This document shows, in pieces, positions 16,930 to 26,386 of a DNA stretch of 62,059 bases. A program made the position numbers and the translations under genes. Each line of letters begins with the position of its first letter. Within the stretch, counting starts at the first letter, position 1. The stretch comes from an uncultured Lachnospiraceae bacterium (GTDB taxonomy: Bacteria; Bacillota; Clostridia; Lachnospirales; Lachnospiraceae): assembly GCA_910585765.1 (NCBI GenBank), contig CAJUES010000016.1, forward strand, positions 1 to 62,059, written 5' to 3'. A model generated the notes under the pieces. The model worked only from the letters and a program-made list of their open reading frames with translations, did no database searches and was not told the DNA's origin.

Positions 16930-17610
16930 ATGACAGATATTTTGATGGTTGAGGATGAGCGGGAGCTGGCGGGGCTTTTGAGGATATATATGGAAAAGGC
17001 GGGGTATACCGTGCGGTGGGCGGCTTCGGGGGAGGAGGCACTGGACTGTCTGCGCAGGGACACGGTAAAAATGCTGCTCCTTGACATCACGCTGCCCGGT
17101 ATGGACGGGTTTGCGGTGTGCAGGGAAGTGCGCAAGACTGACAGCGTGCCGGTTCTGATCATCAGCGCCCGCGTCGGAAAGGAGGATCAGCTCAATGGCT
17201 TCCGGCTCGGCGCGGACGATTACATCGAGAAGCCGGTCGATCCCGATCTGCTGGTCGCAAAGATCGGCTCCCTGTTTGCGCGCGCTTACGGCGCGTCGGT
17301 GGAGAGAGACATACTGTGTTCCGGCAGTCTCACGATCGATAAATCCGCCCGCCGGGTTTACAAAAACGGGGCGCCCGTAGAGCTCACTGTGAAAGAGTAT
17401 GAACTGCTCCTGCTGTTGGCTGAAAATCCGGGAAAGACATTGGATAAAGACTATCTGTTCAGACGGATATGGGGGACGGACAGTTTCAGCGAGAACCAGA
17501 CGCTGACCGTCCATATCAAGATGCTGCGCAACAAGATCGAGGAGGATCCCAGGAAGCCGCTGCGCATTCGCACGGTGTGGGGAGTGGGGTACTGCTATGA
17601 GGAAGTATAG
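16930..17610 (+). CDS. OmpR-family response regulator
   Basis: A 226-residue regulator. The receiver domain (1-115) has the acidic pair at VEDE, the phospho-acceptor Asp52 in LLLDITLPG and Lys101 in YIEKPV. The winged-helix DNA-binding domain (about 130-225) has LTVKEYELLLLLAENPG, the recognition-helix region and the RTVWGVGY end. ATG 16930 is chosen for the GGGAG 8 bases ahead. It lies just after the ABC ATPase gene, and its kinase is the gene at 18716, separated from it by a dead gene. The likely target is the ABC exporter promoter near 13300. Confidence 0.95.
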   Translation: MTDILMVEDERELAGLLRIYMEKAGYTVRWAASGEEALDCLRRDTVKMLLLDITLPGMDGFAVCREVRKTDSVPVLIISARVGKEDQLNGFRLGADDYIEKPVDPDLLVAKIGSLFARAYGASVERDILCSGSLTIDKSARRVYKNGAPVELTVKEYELLLLLAENPGKTLDKDYLFRRIWGTDSFSENQTLTVHIKMLRNKIEEDPRKPLRIRTVWGVGYCYEEV

Positions 17611-17694
17611 TTGCAGAATGAGCGGGAGTGGGCTATAATGGTGGCAGGAGACAAACGGCTGCAATGCGGAACCGCTAAACAGGGAGGTCAGGGC

Positions 17695-18613
17695 GTGGGA
17701 CGATTTTTGAACAGAGACAATCAGAAATACGCAAAATTCTCGACGACGAAGTACTTTGTAGACAAGACAGGAATGATCAACAAATTGTTGGAAAAGGATG
17801 ACGATGAGAAATTTCTCTGCTGCAGCCGTCCGCGCCGTTTTGGAAAATCGATCACAGCACATATGCTTGTGGCGTATTTCAGCAGGGGGGCGGAATCGAG
17901 CAGCCTGTTTGCGCCGCTGAAATGCGTGAAGGACAAGGCGTTCTTAGCGAATCTGAATCAGTATGACACGATTTTTATGGATATCCAGGCACAGTTTGTA
18001 AAAGCGAAAGACCAGAATGCGAATCCCAATAAGATGTTTCAGGAAAATGTAGTGAAAGAGCTGAGGGAAGCGTATCCTGAACTGGTTAACGCGAATGACA
18101 ACCTTGCGGAGGCGCTGTCTATAGTTCACGCGGCGACAGGCAGCGAATTTGTGATCATTTTTGACGAGTGGGATTATCCGATCCGGGAGCTTGCCGGGAA
18201 CAGCAGGGAGCGTCTGGATTATATCGAGTTTCTGCGCATGATGTTCAAGAACGCCGAGGCGCAGGATTATGTTCGGTTGGCATATCTGACAGGGATCCTT
18301 CCGATGGTCCGCTCAAAGGGGCAGTCCGCGGTGAACAATTTTGACGAGTATACCATGACCGATCCGCGAGTTTCTGTGCGGAAAAGGGTTTGCGGATCTG
18401 GTCTATCTGCCGCTGCCGCAATGCCCGCAGCGGCCGGTGATCGTCGTGGAGTTGAAATGGAACCGGGGCGCCGACACGGCGATCACCCAGATCCGGGAGA
18501 AGCGCTATCCGAATTCGCTGAGAGACTATTACGGCGAGATTCTGCTCGTGGGGATCAGCTACGAGAAAAAGACGAAGGAGCACACCTGCGTGATCGAGTG
18601 TGTGGAAAGGTAA
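17695..18613 (+). pseudogene. Decayed AAA-ATPase / PD-(D/E)XK nuclease gene
   Basis: The 5' part (GTG 17695 to about 18360) encodes the N-terminal AAA-ATPase-like domain: GRFLNRDNQKYAKF, YFVDKTGMI, the P-loop-like RPRRFGKSI and the FDEWDYPI Walker B. At about 18360 the frame changes. From there to the TAA at 18611-18613 the next frame encodes the C-terminal nuclease domain: FADLVYLP, VIVVELKWN, the Gln-Ile/KRY segment and LLVGISYEKK. About 200 middle residues of the normal 500-580 are gone. This is an internal deletion with a frameshift. Such genes are common, mobile and often decayed in gut Clostridia. It splits the response regulator from its kinase. Confidence 0.85.
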
Positions 18614-18623
18614 TGAAAATAAA

Positions 18624-18652
18624 ATGCCCTTGATGGTGTCAGGGGCATTTTT
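18624..18652 (+). terminator. Terminator after the decayed ATPase gene
   Basis: ATGCCCTTGA pairs with TCAGGGGCAT (one G-U) and is followed by five T residues. It stands between the response regulator and kinase genes, so the kinase may be less expressed or have its own promoter. Confidence 0.75.
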
Positions 18653-18715
18653 CGATGTATACCTGTAGGAAAGTCGCAGCAGGAGCTGACGTGAGGCTGG
18701 TGCGGGGGTGGTGTT

Positions 18716-20110
18716 ATGAGCAACTATAATAAACTGGTGGTGCTGTCTCTGGTGATCTATGCGGTTCTGGCTGTTGCAGCGTCGGCTGTGCTCAGGACGC
18801 GGCAGGATGAAAAAGGACAATTTTACAAAGTGGAGATCAATCGGATCACGGCGGAGATTGCAGATCAGATGAGATCCGCTGCGGATCAGCCGGGTACGAA
18901 CCGGACAGATGTGACAAAAATCCTGGATTCGCTTGACCTGTGCGCGTATCAGGATATTGAGGGGATTGCGTATCTTCCCGTTTCTGTGACAGACAAGGAG
19001 AGCGTCCTGGGCTTTTACAGCGGAGCAAATGGGACGCAGAGCGCCATATATCCGTTATATATGAATGTATATACAAATGGCGATCACGACACAGCGGCAG
19101 ACACATCGCGTGCGGGAGACGGGGATTTCGCGTCCGGCGGGGAACAGCTTGCGGGCTATCTCAGATTTGACTGTCACAGCGCCGATCCGGGCGGACTGTA
19201 TCTGCTGCTGACGCAGGGCGCACTGCTCGTGATGGAGCTGTTTTTGCTGATCGTGCTGTTTTATCTCAGGCGGCATCTGATCCAGCCCTTCCACAGAATG
19301 CAGGATCTGACCTACGAGCTGTCGAAGGGCAATCTTCAGGGCGATGTCAAGGCGGACAGGAGTCAGTATTTTGGAAAATTTCTGTGGGGACTGAGCGAGT
19401 TGAAAGATGCCCTGCGCACAAGCCGCAGGCGGGAGCTGGATCTCCAGCGGGAGAAAAAACTGCTCCTGCTCTCGCTGTCACACGATATCAAGACACCGCT
19501 CAGCATGATAAAGCTGTATGCAAAAGGGCTGGAGGACGGTATCTATCCTGCGGAAGATGAGCGACGGGAGGCGTATTGCCAGATCGGGGAGAAAGCAGCG
19601 CAGATCGAGGATTTTGTCGGTGAGATCGTGAAGGCGTCGAGGGAAGACATAGTACAGATCGAGGTCGTGAAGGGCGAATTTTATCTGGCGGAGCTGGTGC
19701 GGTGGGTGGAAACTGTCTACGGGGAGAAATGTGCGCTGCGCAGGTGCGCATTGACGGTCGGGACGTATCAGAACCGCATTATCCAGGGGGATCTCAACCG
19801 CCTGATGGAAGTGTTTGAGAATCTGTTTGAGAACGCCTTCAAGTACGGGGATGGGCGCAGGATACAGCTCACATTTTACGAGGAGGACTACTGCCAGCTG
19901 ATACGCGTGTCCAACACGGGGGATCCGGTCACAGAAAGAGAGCTGGTGCACCTGTTTGACAGTTTCTTCCGCGGCGGGAACACACGGGGGCAGCAGGGAA
20001 ACGGGCTTGGGCTGTATATCTGCAGGGAGATCATGAACAGGATGGGCGGCGAGATCTTTGCGGAGTGCGGGAAGGACGGGATGGCGTTCGTCGTCGTGCT
20101 GCCCTTGTAG
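18716..20110 (+). CDS. Sensor histidine kinase
   Basis: A 464-residue membrane kinase. Two transmembrane helices (about 8-26 and 163-187) flank an extracellular sensor region of about 135 residues that I do not recognise. A HAMP-like linker follows. The phospho-acceptor His is in SLSHDIKTPLSMIK (about residue 261). The ATP-binding domain has ENLFENAFKYG (N box) and the glycine-rich GQQGNGLGLYI. All catalytic boxes are intact. It is the probable partner of the OmpR-type regulator at 16930. The gene starts after a terminator, with a G-rich ribosome site. Confidence 0.93.
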   Translation: MSNYNKLVVLSLVIYAVLAVAASAVLRTRQDEKGQFYKVEINRITAEIADQMRSAADQPGTNRTDVTKILDSLDLCAYQDIEGIAYLPVSVTDKESVLGFYSGANGTQSAIYPLYMNVYTNGDHDTAADTSRAGDGDFASGGEQLAGYLRFDCHSADPGGLYLLLTQGALLVMELFLLIVLFYLRRHLIQPFHRMQDLTYELSKGNLQGDVKADRSQYFGKFLWGLSELKDALRTSRRRELDLQREKKLLLLSLSHDIKTPLSMIKLYAKGLEDGIYPAEDERREAYCQIGEKAAQIEDFVGEIVKASREDIVQIEVVKGEFYLAELVRWVETVYGEKCALRRCALTVGTYQNRIIQGDLNRLMEVFENLFENAFKYGDGRRIQLTFYEEDYCQLIRVSNTGDPVTERELVHLFDSFFRGGNTRGQQGNGLGLYICREIMNRMGGEIFAECGKDGMAFVVVLPL

Positions 20111-20190
20111 GGAGACGGCTCACCCGCTTGCCGCAGATCTGTATCGGATTTGGCGAGCGGGGATTAGTGGAAAAAGAAAGGAGAAGGATG

Positions 20191-21045
20191 ATGAAAAGAA
20201 AAGCGAAAGCGATACTGCTGTTATGGACAATGGCGGGTCTTTTGGCGGGGTGCCACAGGCAGGACGCCATAGAAAACACGATAGAAAACACGGATGAACA
20301 GCTCACCTACCGCGCAGATGACCCTGTGGAAACAGAAGTTGGCGGCAATGAGATCGGAAATAACACGGAGCCATCGGAGGAGACGGAGGTACAAGAGACA
20401 GAAGAGGACAGTGCAGAAAGCACTGGAATAGAAACAGAAGATGCGGAATCCGGTTTTTACTGCACTGCATTGACGGAGGATATCAAGGCGCGCATCACGG
20501 GAAGTTCCTATCCCGATACGCAGGAGCCGCTGCAGATTTCCTATGAGGAGCTCTCTTATGTGCATGTCCTACACTATGATTTTGAGGGACAGATCCAGGA
20601 GGGCGAGCTGATCTGCAACCAGGCGGTCGCGCAGGATCTGGTGGAGATTTTTTATGAGCTGTACGAAAGCCAGTATCCGATCGAGAAGATCCGCCTCATA
20701 GACGAGTACAGCGCGGACGATGAGGCGTCGATGGCGGACAACAACACTTCCTGTTTCAATTACAGGACAGTCCCGGGGAGTACGAAACTCTCCAACCATT
20801 CGTATGGTTTCGCCATAGACATCAATCCCCTTTACAATCCCTATGTGCGCACAAGGGACGGAAAGGAGCTGATCTCGCCGGACAACGCCGTACCGTATGC
20901 GGACCGCAGTGCGGATTTTCCGCATAAGATCGACAGGAATGACTTGTGTTACAGGATTTTTATCGAACACGGATTTACGTGGGGCGGGTCATGGAACAGC
21001 AGCAAGGACTACCAGCATTTCGAGAAACGTGTGCAGAAATACTAG
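20191..21045 (+). CDS. Lipoprotein with M15-type D-Ala-D-Ala / L-Ala-D-Glu peptidase domain
   Basis: About 284 residues. A signal peptide ending in the lipobox LLAGC anchors it to the membrane. An acidic, Thr/Glu-rich linker (about 25-105) would span the wall. The C-terminal domain is a zinc peptidase of the M15_4 group, with ligands His and Asp in SNHSYGFAIDINPLYNPY and the last His in YQHFEK. It should trim peptidoglycan peptide stems. The start lies behind AAAGGAG; ATG 20188 directly before is an equal choice. It follows the two-component system, and a wall-stress link is plausible but not shown. Confidence 0.85.
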   Translation: MKRKAKAILLLWTMAGLLAGCHRQDAIENTIENTDEQLTYRADDPVETEVGGNEIGNNTEPSEETEVQETEEDSAESTGIETEDAESGFYCTALTEDIKARITGSSYPDTQEPLQISYEELSYVHVLHYDFEGQIQEGELICNQAVAQDLVEIFYELYESQYPIEKIRLIDEYSADDEASMADNNTSCFNYRTVPGSTKLSNHSYGFAIDINPLYNPYVRTRDGKELISPDNAVPYADRSADFPHKIDRNDLCYRIFIEHGFTWGGSWNSSKDYQHFEKRVQKY

Positions 21046-21063
21046 AAAATTCCATTTACTCAA

Positions 21064-21092
21064 TTGAGTTTGGGGCGGAGTTGGAGTATAAT
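21064..21092 (+). promoter_or_regulatory. Promoter of the EAL protein gene
   Basis: TTGAGT (21064-21069) and TATAAT (21087-21092) are 17 bases apart. The resulting leader of about 155 bases contains a half copy of the AAGGAACTGT repeat end at 21153. Confidence 0.65.
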
Positions 21093-21256
21093 GGAGGGGG
21101 TATCGCTGTATACGGGTATTATAGGAGTAAATGACTCTGTATAGTTGGGGATAAGGAACTGTACAGAAACCATACTGCATGCAGAGTGCGCTTGGGGGTA
21201 CAGCCAGGGTTGGGGGTATGTCCTGGAGTGCTCTGGTTTTTAAGAGGAAGAGAGCT

Positions 21257-22921
21257 ATGGTAGTGGATAGCATGATGAATGAGTACGACTCAAAGCTTTT
21301 TGACGTGCTGGCGCGGTCGTCAAACAGGACGTATTTCTTTGCCAGCAATATGAAGAAAAACACGGCGCGGTGGTCAAAGGGGGCGGTGGAGTATTTCGGC
21401 TTGAAGAGCGAAGTGCTCTGCCCGGCTGACATTGAGTGGCTGAACCTGATCCACCCGGATGACAAGTCAGCCTATCTCAAAAATTTTGAGGATATGGCGA
21501 ACCATGTCACTGCTTATCACGATGTGGAGTATCGGATATGCAATGCCGGGAACGAGTACGTGTGGGTGAACTGCAAGGGGTATATGACCTACGATGATGA
21601 GGGCATGATGGACTTCTTTGCCGGATTTGTCACCAACCTGGGCGTGCGCAATAAGATCGACCCCGTCACAGGGCTTTGGACACTGCAGGAGTTCCGCAAG
21701 GACACGGAGAATCTGCTGTACAATAACAGGAGCGGTGTCGCGGTCATGATCGGACTCAGCAATTTTAAGCGCGTCAATGATGAGTACGGGTACTCTTACG
21801 GGGACAAGACGCTGTATGCTGCTGCGCACAGGATGCTGGCAGTCAGGACAAAGGGGACGCGGATCTACCGCATGGATAGTTCTGATTTTGCCCTGCTGAT
21901 CGAGGGCGGGACCGGCGAGCATGTGATGAGGGAGATCGAGAAGATCCGGCAGGCATTCTCGTCGCTGGATATCGATCGCAACCAGGTTCACCTCGATTTT
22001 TGCGCAGGCGCGGTGCTTTTTCCACAGGATGGGAAGTACATTGACCAGATCATGAGCAATATGCTTGTCGCACTCGAGAGTGCCAAGAGTGCGGGCAGGG
22101 CGGGAGTGACCTTCTACACGGAGGAGATGCATCTGAAAAAGACGAGAATGCTGCGTCTCAGGGATGCGATCCGGGAGAGCGTCAATGACGGTTTCAAGGG
22201 GTTCTCGATCGTGATGCAGCCGATCATAGATTCCAGGACAGGCAAAGGAACGAGCTGTGAGACGCTTCTGCGGTGGAGCGATGAGCGCTTTCCGGGAATC
22301 GGACCTATGGAGTTTGTGCCGATCCTGGAGGACACGGCGCTGATCATTCCTGTGGGAAAATGGATTCTCGAGCAGGTGCTAAAAGACCTCAGGGAGTGGG
22401 AGGACAGAGGCGGCAATCCGATCGAGAAAGTTCACGTGAACGTCTCCTACATCCAGCTCCACGACGATGAGTTTGTTGAGTATACGGTGGACAAGCTGCG
22501 GCAGTACGATATCGCGCCGGAACGTCTCGTGCTGGAGCTGACGGAGAGCTGTAGGATCGGGCGCATTGACGAGCTGACGGAGCGGCTGCAGAGATTCAAG
22601 GATCAGGGCATCAGCATCGCGCTGGATGATTTTGGCACCGGGTATGCGTCGCTTGCGGTGCTCAAGGATATACCGACAGATATCGTAAAGCTCGACCACA
22701 CAATGATCAAATCAGTGGTCGGGACAGAGAAGGAGCGGAAACTGATCGAGTTTATCATCTCCTTCTGCAACAATGTCGGCATCATCGTCTGCGCGGAGGG
22801 CGTTGAGAATACGACGATCATGGGGATCGTGAACAAGGCGGGCGCAGAGCTGCTCCAGGGGTACTACTTCGACAAGCCCCTGCGCGTCGAGGAGTTTTAT
22901 GAGAAGTATGTGAAATTATAG
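21257..22921 (+). CDS. PAS-degenerate GGDEF-EAL c-di-GMP phosphodiesterase
   Basis: A 554-residue cytoplasmic protein. A PAS-like fold (about 20-130) comes first, then a GGDEF-type domain (about 135-290), then an EAL domain (about 305-550). The GGDEF active-site motif is replaced by RMDSSDF, so it cannot be a normal cyclase. The EAL domain keeps its catalytic residues: the Glu of CETLLRW, the Asn of VNVSY, the Glu of ELTES, the Asp pair of LDDFGTGYAS, the Lys of VKLDH, the Glu of CAEGVEN and the Gln of LLQGYYFDKP. It is therefore predicted to degrade c-di-GMP, with the dead GGDEF domain possibly sensing GTP. Start 21257 follows GAGGAAGAGAG. Confidence 0.9.
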   Translation: MVVDSMMNEYDSKLFDVLARSSNRTYFFASNMKKNTARWSKGAVEYFGLKSEVLCPADIEWLNLIHPDDKSAYLKNFEDMANHVTAYHDVEYRICNAGNEYVWVNCKGYMTYDDEGMMDFFAGFVTNLGVRNKIDPVTGLWTLQEFRKDTENLLYNNRSGVAVMIGLSNFKRVNDEYGYSYGDKTLYAAAHRMLAVRTKGTRIYRMDSSDFALLIEGGTGEHVMREIEKIRQAFSSLDIDRNQVHLDFCAGAVLFPQDGKYIDQIMSNMLVALESAKSAGRAGVTFYTEEMHLKKTRMLRLRDAIRESVNDGFKGFSIVMQPIIDSRTGKGTSCETLLRWSDERFPGIGPMEFVPILEDTALIIPVGKWILEQVLKDLREWEDRGGNPIEKVHVNVSYIQLHDDEFVEYTVDKLRQYDIAPERLVLELTESCRIGRIDELTERLQRFKDQGISIALDDFGTGYASLAVLKDIPTDIVKLDHTMIKSVVGTEKERKLIEFIISFCNNVGIIVCAEGVENTTIMGIVNKAGAELLQGYYFDKPLRVEEFYEKYVKL

Positions 22922-22943
22922 ATAGGTGGTTTGGGAGAGGATT

Positions 22944-24044
22944 ATGAAGAAATTTGTTATGTTGTTGTCATCGTTGCTGATCGGGATGACACTGATGACT
23001 GGATGCGGTGCGCAGGGGGATGCGCAGCCGTCCGCTGTCAATGTCATCGCGTTAAAGGGACCTACTGCCATGGGTCTGGTAGGCTTTATGGACGGTGCGG
23101 AGGCGGGCAGGATCACAGATCACGAATATCATTTTGAGATCGCAGCAGCGGCTGACGAAGTGACGCCGAAGCTGGTGCAGGGACAGGTGGACATCGCCGC
23201 GGTACCCGCAAACCTTGCCTCTGTGCTGTACAACAACACGGAGGGCAGTGTGCAGGTGCTTGCGGTCAACACATTGGGCGTGATCTACATCGTGGAGAGC
23301 GGCGATACGGTATCGGATATCAGTGATCTGAAAGGGAAGACGATCTATGCCAGCGGGAAGGGCGCGACGCCCGAGTACGCCCTGAATTATATTCTCGCAC
23401 AGAATGGTATCGATCCTGAAAAAGATCTGACGATCGAGTGGAAGAGCGAGCACGCGGAGTGTCTGTCGGCGCTGATGGCGCAGGAGAACGCGATCGCGAT
23501 GCTGCCGCAGCCCTTTGTGACGACGGCACAGACCAAGAGTGACAAGATCCGGGTCGCGCTGGATCTCACGCAGGAGTGGGACAGGCTTGGTACGGATTCG
23601 GCGCTCCTGACAGGGGTGGTCGTGGCGCGGAAAGAGTTCGTGGACGCCAATCCGGCGGCGGTCGAGGCATTTATGGGGCACTATGCTGAGTCGGTGGCAT
23701 TTGTCAATGAAAATGTGGAGGATGCGGCGGCGCTGATTGAGAAGTACGACATCGTTCCGGCGGCGGTTGCAAAAAAGGCGGTGCCGGACTGCAATATCGT
23801 GTTCATCACGGGCGACGAGATGAAACAGAAGCTCTCGGGATATCTCAGGGTGCTGATGGAGCAGAACCCAAAGTCCGTGGGAGGGGCGCTGCCCGGAGAC
23901 GACTTTTATGTCCCCGGGCACTCTGAGGAAGAAGGTCAGCAAGGTCTGACAGATGCCCGGCGCATGAGAGAGACAATTCTTTCCTGCCTGAGTGCACCCG
24001 GTCATTTATCAGTTCGATTTCCAGTTCGATTTTGTGCTGGTTGA
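22944..24044 (+). CDS. ABC importer substrate-binding lipoprotein (NMT1/TauT type)
   Basis: A 366-residue lipoprotein with the lipobox LMTGC at about residues 16-20. The mature part resembles the SsuA/NMT1 family: VNVIALKGPTAMGLVGF, the VDIAAVPANLAS hinge block, DLKGKTIYASGKGATPEYAL and AIAMLPQPFVT. These proteins bind sulfonates, nitrate, thiamine precursors or similar small molecules; the specific ligand cannot be read from sequence. The last 25 residues look like unrelated low-similarity tail. GGGAGAGG precedes ATG 22944. The permease gene begins within a few bases of its stop. Confidence 0.85.
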   Translation: MKKFVMLLSSLLIGMTLMTGCGAQGDAQPSAVNVIALKGPTAMGLVGFMDGAEAGRITDHEYHFEIAAAADEVTPKLVQGQVDIAAVPANLASVLYNNTEGSVQVLAVNTLGVIYIVESGDTVSDISDLKGKTIYASGKGATPEYALNYILAQNGIDPEKDLTIEWKSEHAECLSALMAQENAIAMLPQPFVTTAQTKSDKIRVALDLTQEWDRLGTDSALLTGVVVARKEFVDANPAAVEAFMGHYAESVAFVNENVEDAAALIEKYDIVPAAVAKKAVPDCNIVFITGDEMKQKLSGYLRVLMEQNPKSVGGALPGDDFYVPGHSEEEGQQGLTDARRMRETILSCLSAPGHLSVRFPVRFCAG

Positions 24045-24050
24045 GTGAAG

Positions 24051-24812
24051 ATGAGAGAAAGACATGAAATCCGTCTGTGGGCAGTGCTGTTTTGGATCGC
24101 CGTGTGGCAGCTAGCGAGTATGCGGCTGGACAGCGATATTCTGCTGGTGTCGCCGTTCCGGGTTTTGTGCAGGCTTGGCGAGCTCGCGCTGACGGCGGCA
24201 TTCTGGCGGGCAGCCTGCTTCACACTGTCGCGTATCGCGTCGGGTTTTTTCCTGGCGGCAGCGTCGGGCGTGCTCCTGGCAGCAGTGGCGTCCCGTTATA
24301 GCAGGATCCGGGAACTTCTGGCGCCTGTCATGCTGGCAGCCAGATCCGTGCCGGTCGCGTCGTTTATCATACTCGCACTGATTTGGTTTTCGTCGGAAAA
24401 CCTCTCTGTATTGATCTCGTTTCTGATGGTGCTGCCGGTCATCTACGTCAATGTGCTCGGCGGCATTCGGTGTGTGGACAGGCAGTTGTTGGAGATGGCA
24501 CAGGTGTTCCGCGTCCCGAAGATCCGCGTGGTGCGCTATATTTATGTGCCGCAGGTCATGCCGTATTTTTATACAGCTTGCAGCGTGTCGCTCGGGATGT
24601 GCTGGAAGGCGGGCGTAGCGGCGGAAGTCATCGGCATGCCAAAGGGATCGGTCGGGGAGCGGCTGCAGCAGGCGAAGGTGTATCTGGACACGCCGGATCT
24701 GTTCGCGTGGACGCTGGTGATCGTGACGGCGAGCCTTTTTTTTGAGAAGATCGTCTTGCTTCTGGTGGACAAGATCGCCAGGGCGTGCAGCGCGATGCGC
24801 GCAGGAAGATGA
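24051..24812 (+). CDS. ABC importer permease (SsuC/TauC type)
   Basis: A 253-residue membrane protein with six predicted helices. The cytoplasmic coupling loop is the block around EMAQVFRVPKIRVVRYIYVPQ, the EAA motif of binding-protein-dependent importers. The preceding SVPVASFIILALIWF and the later WKAGVAAEVIG match the NitT/TauT permease group. Either ATG 24051 or the GTG at 24045 could be the start; neither has a strong ribosome site, suggesting coupling to the upstream gene. Its ATPase is encoded at 25583, after two dead genes. Confidence 0.88.
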   Translation: MRERHEIRLWAVLFWIAVWQLASMRLDSDILLVSPFRVLCRLGELALTAAFWRAACFTLSRIASGFFLAAASGVLLAAVASRYSRIRELLAPVMLAARSVPVASFIILALIWFSSENLSVLISFLMVLPVIYVNVLGGIRCVDRQLLEMAQVFRVPKIRVVRYIYVPQVMPYFYTACSVSLGMCWKAGVAAEVIGMPKGSVGERLQQAKVYLDTPDLFAWTLVIVTASLFFEKIVLLLVDKIARACSAMRAGR

Positions 24813-24910
24813 AGCCGTGGCGGAGAGCTGCGGCAGGAAGCGGATATCTGAAACGGTTGGAGAAAGAGTTTGGCTGAAAGAAAAAGACTGAATAAAAAGG
24901 ATGGATAGCA

Positions 24911-25374
24911 ATGGAATTGAAAGAACTTTCGTCAGAGCAGCTGACAGAGATCTATGATCAGTACATGGTGATCGATTTTCCGCAGGACGAGCTCAAACCG
25001 CTGGAACGTATTTTATACATGCTACGGACGGGGCTGAGCTGTGCCTACGGCATCTATGAGGGCAGGGAACTGCGGGGGTATGCGACATTTATCGTCCCGG
25101 ATGGACTGCAGTACGGACTGCTGGACTATCTGGCTGTGATTCGGGAATACCGCGGAACGGGTGTCTGCACACGTCTCTTGGATCAAGGCTGTTTGGCGTG
25201 ACCTACAGCATTCTGCTGTATGATTTTCGCGGCGTTCCCGATGCCGCAGCGTCGATCGGGGACGTGGACGACATCTATCGCGCGATGTTCCCCGAGCATC
25301 ACTATGAGCAGAATGTGGACTTGTGGGAGATCGCGGAACCGGAGCGTATCAGGGAGACAGTCTGCCCAAGGTAG
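24911..25374 (+). pseudogene. Broken GNAT acetyltransferase gene
   Basis: The 5' part (24911 to about 25190) reads as the N-terminal half of a GNAT protein, ending in the coenzyme A loop region IREYRGTGVCTRLL. At that point the frame shifts. The other frame continues as GSRLFGVTYSILLYDFRG, then GDVDDIYRAMFPEHHYEQNVDLW, which looks like the C-terminal part of the same kind of protein, ending at TAG 25372-25374. The central section is missing. It had a normal start behind AAAGGAT and now makes at most a 96-residue fragment. Confidence 0.75.
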
Positions 25375-25557
25375 ATATGGACTTCTGCGAAGGCAGTTAT
25401 TATACAAGATGGTAAATTGCTTGCGATTAAGTTGAACGACGGCAAGGAGGACTGGTACATTTTACCAGGAGGAGGCCAGGACTGTGAGGAAATGCTTCCC
25501 CGGACTGTTGAACGAGAAGTCAGAGAAGAGACAGGAATAGAGGTTCAATGTAAATGA
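25375..25557 (+). pseudogene. Truncated NUDIX hydrolase fragment
   Basis: A frame of about 60 codons without a start reads TSAKAVIIQDGKLLAIKLNDG, then WYILPGGGQDCEEML, then the Nudix box REVREETGIEV, and stops at TGA 25555-25557. The Nudix box is complete (REVREETG), but the C-terminal half of a normal 140-residue enzyme and the start codon are missing. It directly abuts the stop of the broken GNAT gene. Confidence 0.8.
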
Positions 25558-25582
25558 AGGATAAGGCGGTATAAGAATAAAA

Positions 25583-26158
25583 ATGGAAGATATCTATATC
25601 AGCGGTTTATCAAAGTCGTTTGGCAGCAAAAAGGTATTTGACAGCTTGAATCTGACGATCAAAAGCGGCGTGACCACCTGTGTCATGGCGCCTTCCGGCG
25701 CCGGAAAGACGACACTGCTGCGGATTCTGATGGGGCTGGAAGCTGTGGACGGCGGCAGTGTGACCGGATTGGAGGGAAAACGGTTCAGTGCCGTTTTTCA
25801 GGAGGAGCGGCTCTGCGAGGGGATGACGGCTGCGGACAATATCAGGCTTGTCATGTCCCCGTCCGCATCGCTGCCGGCAATCCTGGCGGAGATGGACAGG
25901 ATCGGGCTGGACAGCTGCGGGGATCAGCCGGCAGCGGAGCTCTCGGGCGGCATGCGCAGGCGGGTGGGCATTCTCAGGGCGCTGCTTGCCGAGTATGATG
26001 TGCTCTTTCTCGACGAGCCGTTCAAAGGGCTGGACGAGGCGCTCAAAGAACAGGTGATGGCGTATGTGCGGGAAAAGACTGCCGGGAAGACAGTAGTCTT
26101 TGTCACACATGACAGGGCGGAGGCTGCAGTTTTGGCGGATGAAGTGATCATGCTCTAG
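25583..26158 (+). CDS. ABC importer ATP-binding protein (SsuB/TauB type)
   Basis: A 191-residue ATPase, shorter than the usual 240-260 of the family. Walker A is APSGAGKTTLLR, the Q-loop is VFQEERL, the signature is LSGGMRRRV, Walker B is VLFLDEPFKGLD and the switch is VTHDR. All catalytic parts are present; only the C-terminal tail is short. It fits as the third component of the transporter whose binding protein and permease lie at 22944-24812. No other ATPase of this kind is nearby. Confidence 0.88.
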   Translation: MEDIYISGLSKSFGSKKVFDSLNLTIKSGVTTCVMAPSGAGKTTLLRILMGLEAVDGGSVTGLEGKRFSAVFQEERLCEGMTAADNIRLVMSPSASLPAILAEMDRIGLDSCGDQPAAELSGGMRRRVGILRALLAEYDVLFLDEPFKGLDEALKEQVMAYVREKTAGKTVVFVTHDRAEAAVLADEVIML

Positions 26159-26386
26159 CGCGTGTCTGAGTGCGCTTTTCACTGCGCGGATGGGCGGGAG
26201 GACAGCCGCAAAAGCGTTCCGCGCAAATTAACCGTTGCACAAGGGTGGCAAGATATAGTATATTTAATGATAGGATGCACGGACAACGGCATTGGGATCC
26301 CATTTAAATTATTTTGTATTGTATTATTGTATCATTTTATTTGTGTTATATTATTTTATTTCTTATTAGAAAGGATAGGTGTAAAA

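Noticed and set aside
16102..17862. 586-codon minus-strand frame opposite the ABC ATPase and response regulator
   Set aside because: Both plus-strand genes are clear by motif. The antisense frame has no family resemblance and is rich in His/Arg/Leu typical of shadow frames.
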